NCBI GenBank assembly: GCA_029983555.1
Contig: JASBZH010000063.1
Location: 1-6,310, forward strand
DNA from: Peptoniphilus sp.
GTDB taxonomy: Bacteria; Bacillota; Clostridia; Tissierellales; Peptoniphilaceae
DNA: 6,310 nt
Direction of reading: 5' to 3'
Both the position numbers and the translations under genes were made by a program. The notes under the pieces were generated by a model. It was not told the origin of the DNA and searched no databases. It worked only from the letters and a program-made list of their open reading frames with translations. Shown here piece after piece: positions 1 through 4,493 of this stretch (positions within the stretch are counted from its first letter, which is position 1; each line of letters begins with the position of its first letter).

Positions 1-13
1 ATAGAAAAGAAAA

Positions 14-33
14 TGTAGTTTTTTTAAACTACA
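14..33 (+). promoter_or_regulatory. leader hairpin upstream of cstA
   Basis: An 8-bp perfect inverted repeat, TGTAGTTT and AAACTACA, separated by four T, ends 13 bases before the ribosome binding site of the transporter gene. It could be a 5' UTR stem that stabilises the mRNA or controls its translation. It could also be the terminator of a gene to the left of the window: the T run lies in the loop and not after the stem, which makes a terminator less likely. No promoter is visible in the first 58 bases, so the cstA promoter probably lies outside the window. Confidence 0.4.
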
Positions 34-46
34 ACATTATTATACG

Positions 47-53
47 AGGAGGT
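47..53 (+). promoter_or_regulatory. ribosome binding site of cstA
   Basis: AGGAGGT, a near-perfect Shine-Dalgarno sequence, sits five bases before the ATG at 59 and fixes that start. Confidence 0.85.
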
Positions 54-58
54 AAGAC

Positions 59-1714
59 ATGTTATCTTTAGGTATGGTACTTATTAGTATTATTTTGTTT
101 ATAATTGCCTACAAAACTTACGGAACATATTTGGCAAATCAATGGGGAATTGACCCAAGCATCCCAACACCAGCTCACACTAGAGAAGATGGAGTTGACT
201 TTGTGCCAGCAAAACCACAAGTTCTATTGGGACACCACTTCGCTTCTATAGCTGGTGCAGGACCAATCAATGGACCAATTCAGGCAGCTGTTTTTGGATG
301 GGTTCCAGTTCTTTTATGGATTATCATTGGTGGTATTTTCTTTGGTGGAGTTCACGACTATGGATCTCTAACAGCTTCAATGAAAAATAATGGTAAATCT
401 GTCGGAACAATTGTTGAAGATTATATGGGAAATACTGGTAAAACTCTTTTCTCAGCATTTGCGTGGTTAACTCTTGTTTTGGTAGTAGCAGCATTTGGTT
501 CAATAGTAGCTCAATCATTCGAATCTACTCCAGTTGTTGCGACTGCTTCAATATTATTTATGATAGAGGCAATCATTTTTGGATATTTTGTTTATAGAAA
601 AGGAGTAAGTTTAGGAATTGCAACTGTTATTGGTGTAATTGTACTATTCTGCTGCATTTATATTGCTCAATTTTTCCCAATTCAATTATCTGCAACTACT
701 TGGACATTAATTTTAGGTATTTATGCATTTATTGCATCAACAGCTCCTGTTTGGATTCTACTTCAACCAAGAGATTATCTAAACTCATTTTTACTTTACA
801 CAATGATGATTGGTGCCGTTGTTGGAATTATAATTGCAAGACCAGAAATTCAATTGGAATCTTTTGCAGGCTTTAAAATTGAAGCTGCAAACGGAGCATC
901 TAAGTTCTTATTCCCAACATTATTTATTACTGTAGCATGTGGTGCTATTTCAGGTTTCCACTCACTAGTAGGTTCAGGTACTACTTCTAAACAAATTGAT
1001 AACGAAAAAGACGCAAAGCTTATTGGATACGGTGGTATGTTAATCGAATGTGCTTTAGCAGCAATAGCACTTGTTACTGCAGCATATTTAACAAAAGAAA
1101 ATTATGGACAAATTCTTTCTGATAAAGGCCCTACTGTTCTTTTCTCAATGGGTATTGCTGACTTTATGGCAAAATTTGGAATTCCATATGAACATGGTTT
1201 AACTTTCGTAACACTTTCAGTATCTGCATTTGCTCTTACAACACTAGATACTGCAACAAGACTAGCTAGATTTATCTTCCAAGAATTCTTTGAAAAGAAT
1301 GATGGTGTTGGAGAACAACCTATCCTAACTAACAAATGGGCTTCTACAACAATTACTGTTATTATAGCTTTTGCATTTGCATTAAAGGGATATCAACTTA
1401 TTTGGCCTATTTTCGGTTCAGCAAACCAATTACTTGCAGGACTTGCATTACTTGGAGTAGCAGGATGGTTAAAGAGTAAAAATAGAAATTACAAGATGAT
1501 AATTGCCCCAATGTTTTTCATGTTTGCAGCAACACTTACTGCACTAATAGTTGAAACTAAAAACTATTTTGGAAAAGCTACTGTAGATGGTGGAGCAAGC
1601 AACTGGATTATGACAATTCTTCCAATTGTACTATTTATATTAGCTCTAATTCTAATGAAGATTGGATTCCAAGTTTTATTTGGAAATAAAGGTAAAAGAC
1701 TAGAAAATAAATAG
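59..1714 (+). CDS. cstA: CstA-family carbon starvation / pyruvate transporter
   Basis: This is a complete 551-residue polytopic inner-membrane transporter of the CstA family. E. coli members of the family are CstA (implicated in peptide and pyruvate uptake) and BtsT (pyruvate/proton symport). Family hallmarks visible here are an N-terminal helix (residues 3-18), the DGVDFVP segment (44-50), the block GHHFASIAGAGPI (58-70), GGVHDYGSL (96-104), WILLQPRDYLNSF (232-244), a Ser/Gly/Thr-rich segment ending GSGTTSKQ (305-312), and IGYGGMLIE (322-330). Many hydrophobic segments follow up to a basic C-terminus. At 551 residues it is about 150 shorter than E. coli CstA/BtsT and corresponds to the short form, which lacks most of the extended C-terminal part. 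It appears monocistronic, closed by the hairpin at 1737-1766. Family assignment is firm; the substrate (pyruvate, peptides or another small carboxylate) cannot be read from sequence. No regulator such as a LytS/LytT two-component pair is seen in the window. Confidence 0.95.
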   Translation: MLSLGMVLISIILFIIAYKTYGTYLANQWGIDPSIPTPAHTREDGVDFVPAKPQVLLGHHFASIAGAGPINGPIQAAVFGWVPVLLWIIIGGIFFGGVHDYGSLTASMKNNGKSVGTIVEDYMGNTGKTLFSAFAWLTLVLVVAAFGSIVAQSFESTPVVATASILFMIEAIIFGYFVYRKGVSLGIATVIGVIVLFCCIYIAQFFPIQLSATTWTLILGIYAFIASTAPVWILLQPRDYLNSFLLYTMMIGAVVGIIIARPEIQLESFAGFKIEAANGASKFLFPTLFITVACGAISGFHSLVGSGTTSKQIDNEKDAKLIGYGGMLIECALAAIALVTAAYLTKENYGQILSDKGPTVLFSMGIADFMAKFGIPYEHGLTFVTLSVSAFALTTLDTATRLARFIFQEFFEKNDGVGEQPILTNKWASTTITVIIAFAFALKGYQLIWPIFGSANQLLAGLALLGVAGWLKSKNRNYKMIIAPMFFMFAATLTALIVETKNYFGKATVDGGASNWIMTILPIVLFILALILMKIGFQVLFGNKGKRLENK

Positions 1715-1736
1715 TTTTATAATAATTTATCCCACT

Positions 1737-1766
1737 AAAAAAGGAGCCGACAAGGCTCTTTTTTTT
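1737..1766. terminator. bidirectional rho-independent terminator between cstA and the aldolase gene
   Basis: GAGCC (1744-1748) and GGCTC (1754-1758) flank a five-base loop, GACAA. A G/T pair and a run of A pairing with T extend the stem outward. Eight T follow on the + strand (1759-1766) and six A precede (1737-1742), so the structure has a U tail in both directions. It sits between two convergent stop codons, 22 bases after the cstA stop and 8 bases from the aldolase stop, and probably serves both genes. Confidence 0.9.
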
Positions 1767-1774
1767 ATAAAAAA

Positions 1775-2359
1775 CTATCCAATGATTTTGGGATCGCCAA
1801 TATTTAGTGAATAGTAATAAATTTTTGCGGCATCTTCCACATATTCTGCGGATAAAAATGCACTTTTTATGTCGCTGCCACAGCAAACTACGCCGTGATT
1901 TGCCATAAGGCACGAATTGGCATTAGAAAGATATGGAATTACTGATTTTGATACTTCAACTGAACCAGCTTTATAAAATGGTGCGACATTTATTTCTCCG
2001 CCTAAAAAAGGTTCCATTTCTATTAAAATTAGAGGAATCTTTTTTCTTGAAACTGAAAATGCAGTGGCAAAGGGAGAATGAGTGTGGACAATAGCCTTGT
2101 AATTTGGGTAGTTTTTATAAATTTCAAGATGAAGTCTAAATTCAGAAGATGGCTTTTGTGATTTGTCATAGGGTATGCCATTAGAATTAATTTTTACTAT
2201 GTCGCGCTCAGTTATCTCTAAATAATCCATGCCACTTGGAGTTATATAAAAAGTGTCTTCGTCTTCACCTCTAAGGCTAATATTTCCACTAGTACCTTCA
2301 ACTAATTTTTTATCTAAAAGTTTTTTTCCGTACTCAACTAAAATTTTTCTATAATTCAT
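1775..2359 (-). CDS. class II aldolase (FucA/AraD family), probable 5-deoxyribulose-1-phosphate aldolase
   Basis: This is a 194-residue zinc-dependent class II aldolase of the fuculose-phosphate aldolase family. The family cleaves ketose-1-phosphates to dihydroxyacetone phosphate (DHAP) and an aldehyde. Phosphate-loop motifs are GNISLR (25-30) and TPSG (40-43). The catalytic acid is E73 in the PSSEFRLH motif, and the zinc ligands are H92 and H94 (HTH) and H155 (NHG); these four numbers match E. coli FucA exactly. The ATG at 2359 is chosen because TGAGGTG lies just upstream. An in-frame TTG at 2407 would add 16 residues, but it has no ribosome binding site and would span the promoter. The protein is about 20 residues shorter than FucA, so it lacks the C-terminal tail carrying a substrate-contacting Tyr. 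Divergence from a phosphorylase/MtnA-like operon points to 5-deoxyribulose-1-phosphate (giving DHAP and acetaldehyde) or its 5-methylthio analogue as substrate. Fuculose-1-phosphate, rhamnulose-1-phosphate or MtnB-type dehydratase activity are alternatives. Family is certain; substrate is inferred from context. Confidence 0.9.
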   Translation of the reverse strand: MNYRKILVEYGKKLLDKKLVEGTSGNISLRGEDEDTFYITPSGMDYLEITERDIVKINSNGIPYDKSQKPSSEFRLHLEIYKNYPNYKAIVHTHSPFATAFSVSRKKIPLILIEMEPFLGGEINVAPFYKAGSVEVSKSVIPYLSNANSCLMANHGVVCCGSDIKSAFLSAEYVEDAAKIYYYSLNIGDPKIIG

Positions 2360-2363
2360 TTTG

Positions 2364-2370
2364 CACCTCA
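2364..2370 (-). promoter_or_regulatory. ribosome binding site deciding the aldolase start
   Basis: Read on the - strand this is TGAGGTG, four bases before the ATG at 2359. It decides against the upstream TTG at 2407, which has no such site and lies upstream of the predicted transcription start. Confidence 0.75.
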
Positions 2371-2378
2371 CACATAAT

Positions 2379-2407
2379 AATTTATCATTTATTGGATCAA
2401 TTGACAA
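2379..2407 (-). promoter_or_regulatory. sigma-A type promoter for the aldolase gene
   Basis: On the - strand the -35 box is TTGTCA (2407-2402). A 17-base spacer follows, then the extended -10 element TGATAAATT, with the hexamer TAAATT at 2384-2379. The predicted transcription start, near 2372, gives a short leader of about 12 bases carrying the ribosome binding site. The -35 box shares five bases with the -35 box of the opposite promoter. Confidence 0.6.
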
Positions 2408-2428
2408 TTATATGTGCTGTGATAAACT
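2401..2428 (+). promoter_or_regulatory. sigma-A type promoter for the phosphorylase-isomerase operon
   Basis: A consensus -35 box, TTGACA (2401-2406), is followed by a 16-base spacer and an extended -10 element TGATAAACT, hexamer TAAACT at 2423-2428. Predicted transcription starts near 2435 and leaves about 23 bases before the ATG at 2458. The palindrome TCAATTGA (2397-2404) overlaps the -35 box and could be part of an operator. A dyad CACATAATAATT (2371-2382) / AATTATATGTG (2406-2416), imperfect by one base, also spans the region. Confidence 0.6.
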
Positions 2429-2457
2429 AAAATAAAGTATTAAAAAAAGAGGATGCT

Positions 2458-3288
2458 ATGTTAAAAGAAAAAGTTTTTGATAAATATAAAGAAAGTGCAG
2501 ATTTTATTCTAGAAAAGATAAAAATAGAGCCTGAAATTGCAATAATTTTGGGCACAGGTCTTGAGACTTTGCTTGATGAGATTGAAGATAAGATAGAAAT
2601 AAATTACGAGGATGTGCCCAATTTTTTAGTTTCTACTACTAAAAATCATCCAGGAAAATTTATTTTTGGCAAATTATCTGGAAGATATGTAATCTGCATG
2701 ACGAAGAGATTTCACTATTACGAAGGGTATGATTTTGATGAACTTGCCACACCGGTTTATGTACTCAGGCTTCTTGGAGTTAAGACTTTAATACTTACAA
2801 ATGCTGCCGGCGCCATTAATTATAATTTTCACCCGGGAGATATATGTTTAATCACAGATCACATAAATTTTGCGGGAGTAACTCCAACTAGGGGAAATAA
2901 TTTGGAAGAATTTGGCGAAAGATTTTATCCGATAGACAAATTGTATGACAGAGGTCTTAGAAATTTGGCAAAAAAATCTGCAATAGATTTGGGGTTTGAA
3001 TTAAAAGAGGGAGTTTACTTTTTTACAGTCGGACCTTTTTTTGAATCGCCTTCAGAAATTCGTGCAATTAGACTTCTTGGTGGAGATTTAGTTGGAATGT
3101 CAACTTTAACTGAGACTCTTACTGCTGGACACTGCAATATGAAGGTTTTGGCAATGTCTGTTGCTACGAATTATTCATCAGACAGGATAGAAAATATGGA
3201 TGGCAGCGAAGTTGAAGATGTAGCTAAAGAAGTTTCGCCAAAGTTAAAGTCACTAATTATGAAAATAGTAAAAGAGTTAGGAGAATAG
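2458..3288 (+). CDS. trimeric-type purine nucleoside phosphorylase, likely acting on a 5'-deoxy- or 5'-methylthio-nucleoside
   Basis: This is a complete 276-residue cytoplasmic enzyme of the PNP/MTAP family. The family cleaves a purine nucleoside with phosphate to a free base and an alpha-pentose-1-phosphate. Phosphate-site residues are T33 in LGTGL (Ser in human PNP, Thr in MTAP), R84 and H86 in KRFHYYEGY, and S215 in GMST. Base and sugar residues are NAAG (115-118), FFE (194-196), M214 and N238. N238 matches human PNP Asn243, the 6-oxopurine marker; MTAP has Asp there. At the place of human PNP His257, which contacts the ribose 5'-OH, a gap-free count gives V252, as in human MTAP (Val). No His occurs after residue 225. 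GAGGA precedes the ATG by about five bases. The gene is first in an operon with the isomerase. Ordinary inosine/guanosine phosphorolysis remains possible. Family is certain; the specificity is inferred. Confidence 0.92.
   Translation: MLKEKVFDKYKESADFILEKIKIEPEIAIILGTGLETLLDEIEDKIEINYEDVPNFLVSTTKNHPGKFIFGKLSGRYVICMTKRFHYYEGYDFDELATPVYVLRLLGVKTLILTNAAGAINYNFHPGDICLITDHINFAGVTPTRGNNLEEFGERFYPIDKLYDRGLRNLAKKSAIDLGFELKEGVYFFTVGPFFESPSEIRAIRLLGGDLVGMSTLTETLTAGHCNMKVLAMSVATNYSSDRIENMDGSEVEDVAKEVSPKLKSLIMKIVKELGE
3279..3283 (+). promoter_or_regulatory. ribosome binding site of the isomerase inside the phosphorylase gene
   Basis: AGGAG lies in the last codons of the phosphorylase gene, six bases before the ATG at 3290. 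Only one base separates the TAG stop (3286-3288) from that ATG, so translation of the two genes is probably coupled. Confidence 0.8.
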
Positions 3289-3289
3289 A

Positions 3290-4330
3290 ATGAAAAGACA
3301 AGATTATGACATGCCTTTCATGCTTAAGTATGAAAATGTAGCTTGGTATGAAAATGGAGAGGTTAAGATACTCGACAGAAGAGTTTACCCAAGAGAGGTT
3401 AGGTTTGAAGTATGTAAGAGTCACAAAGACGTTGCGAAGGCAATTACAGATATGGTTACACAATCTGCAGGGCCTTATACTGCTGCTGGAATGGGAATGG
3501 CGCTTGCTGCATATGAGGCGCGTGATCTTTATGGCGAGGAGCTTATAAAATATTTAGAAGATGCAGCAGAAACTATTTCGACTGCAAGACCGACTACTTC
3601 AACAAGACTTAGAAAAGTGACAAGGGGATCAATTGAAGCTGCAAAATCTGCAATTGAAAATGGGGAAGATGTAGTTGGAAAAATATTTGATGATGCGATT
3701 GATTCGTTAAATAGAAGATACAGTGCAATGAATGATGTTGCAAAATATTTGTGTGATTTAATTCCAGATAAGGGAACAGTTTTAACTCAGTGTTTTGGTG
3801 AGACTATAATTGGCACAATGACAAGAACTCTAAAAGAGCAAAATAAAGATGTAAGGTTTATTTGTTGCGAAACTAGACCTTACTACCAAGGGGCAAGGCT
3901 CACAGCAACTTGTATAAGTGAAATGGGTTTTGATACGACTGTAATTACAGATAACATGGTAGCATACACAATGGAAAATGTTGGGGTGGATTTATTTACT
4001 TCTGCAACAGATACAATTACGCTCGATGGTCATGTTGCAAATAAAGTTGGCACTTTTCAAATAGCAATTGTTGCAGATAGGTTTAACGTACCTTATTATG
4101 TTACAGGAATGCCTGATAATGAAAAGAAAAATAGAGATGACATAGTTATTGAACTAAGAGACCCATCACTTGTATTGGGAGATCACACTGCAAAGGATGT
4201 AAAGGCTATTTATCCATCTTTTGACATCACACCACCAGAACTTATCACTGGATTTGTGACAGATAAGGGTGTATATAAACCAAATGAGCTTAAAAAATAT
4301 TTTGACGGAGAATACAAAAGTTATTATTAA
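3290..4330 (+). CDS. mtnA: MtnA/eIF2B-family aldose-1-phosphate isomerase (probable 5-deoxyribose-1-phosphate or methylthioribose-1-phosphate isomerase)
   Basis: This is a complete 346-residue cytoplasmic protein of the MtnA / eIF2B-alpha-beta-delta family. MtnA isomerises 5-methylthioribose-1-phosphate to 5-methylthioribulose-1-phosphate, and relatives act on 5-deoxyribose-1-phosphate (DrdI) or ribose-1,5-bisphosphate. Both catalytic residues appear present: C168 in VLTQCFGE (B. subtilis MtnA Cys160) and D241 in SATDTI (MtnA Asp240). Also conserved are ARPTT (99-103), ETRPYYQGARLTA (194-206), DNM (221-223) and ANKVGTF (250-256). The usual phosphate-binding RGAPAIG segment instead reads Q-S-A-G-P-Y from residue 58, so the Arg is missing. 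This sets the protein apart from canonical MtnA. Retention of Cys and Asp argues against a non-enzymatic translation-factor role, although automatic annotation may call it initiation factor 2B. The 1-nt gap to the phosphorylase and the divergent aldolase make a pentose-1-phosphate the natural substrate. The symbol denotes family resemblance only. Confidence 0.88.
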   Translation: MKRQDYDMPFMLKYENVAWYENGEVKILDRRVYPREVRFEVCKSHKDVAKAITDMVTQSAGPYTAAGMGMALAAYEARDLYGEELIKYLEDAAETISTARPTTSTRLRKVTRGSIEAAKSAIENGEDVVGKIFDDAIDSLNRRYSAMNDVAKYLCDLIPDKGTVLTQCFGETIIGTMTRTLKEQNKDVRFICCETRPYYQGARLTATCISEMGFDTTVITDNMVAYTMENVGVDLFTSATDTITLDGHVANKVGTFQIAIVADRFNVPYYVTGMPDNEKKNRDDIVIELRDPSLVLGDHTAKDVKAIYPSFDITPPELITGFVTDKGVYKPNELKKYFDGEYKSYY

Positions 4331-4493
4331 AAATATGCACAAAAAATGGAGGGTAGAAACTACTCTCCATTTTGCTTTTTAATTTTTAAAATTATTATTT
4401 CAAGTAAATCTTGAAATTTTAAATATAAATCTTTTAGTATTGCTTTTAATATCGATAAATAGTTTTCTAAAAAAATTTAAATTTTAAAATCGA
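4331..4493. other. gene-free AT-rich stretch between convergent genes
   Basis: Apart from the terminator at 4343-4380 this holds one further small hairpin, ATTTCAAG (4397-4404) and CTTGAAAT (4410-4417) around a five-base loop. A short T run follows it on the + strand and a weaker one on the - strand. It might help stop the long - strand gene that ends at 4494. The rest (4421-4493) is very A/T-rich, with ATCGAT occurring at 4451-4456 and a nearly identical ATCGATT at 4489. I see no promoter, RNA gene or open reading frame worth naming. Confidence 0.5.
4343..4380. terminator. strong rho-independent terminator, probably bidirectional
   Basis: A 14-bp stem runs from 4343-4356 to 4360-4373 with the loop AAA and one G/T pair; the core pairs GGAGGGTAG with CTACTCTCC. 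It is followed by GCTTTTT on the + strand, ending the phosphorylase-isomerase operon 13 bases after its stop. Six A before the stem (4341-4346) give a T run on the other strand, so it may also stop the zinc-ribbon gene arriving from the right. Confidence 0.9.

Noticed and set aside
324..518. Open frame on the - strand inside cstA
   Set aside because: It lies entirely within a well-conserved transporter gene in another frame, has no ribosome binding site and resembles no protein.
1102..1335. 77-codon - strand frame inside cstA
   Set aside because: Shadow of the real coding strand; no initiation signals and no recognisable domain.
1635..1913. 92-codon - strand frame spanning the end of the aldolase gene, the terminator and the end of cstA
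   Set aside because: It reads through the bidirectional terminator hairpin and overlaps two real genes in the wrong frames.
2360..2407. Longer aldolase starting at TTG 2407, adding 16 residues
   Set aside because: The extension covers the promoter -10 and -35 region, has no ribosome binding site and is not part of the conserved aldolase fold. The ATG at 2359 has TGAGGTG in place.
3257..3548. Small frames on both strands over the start of the isomerase gene
   Set aside because: Both overlap the conserved isomerase reading frame and lack their own translation signals.
59..4330. CstA as a functional partner of the salvage cassette
   Set aside because: The transporter is in a separate transcription unit, convergent to the aldolase and cut off by a strong terminator. 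Adjacency alone does not support a shared role.
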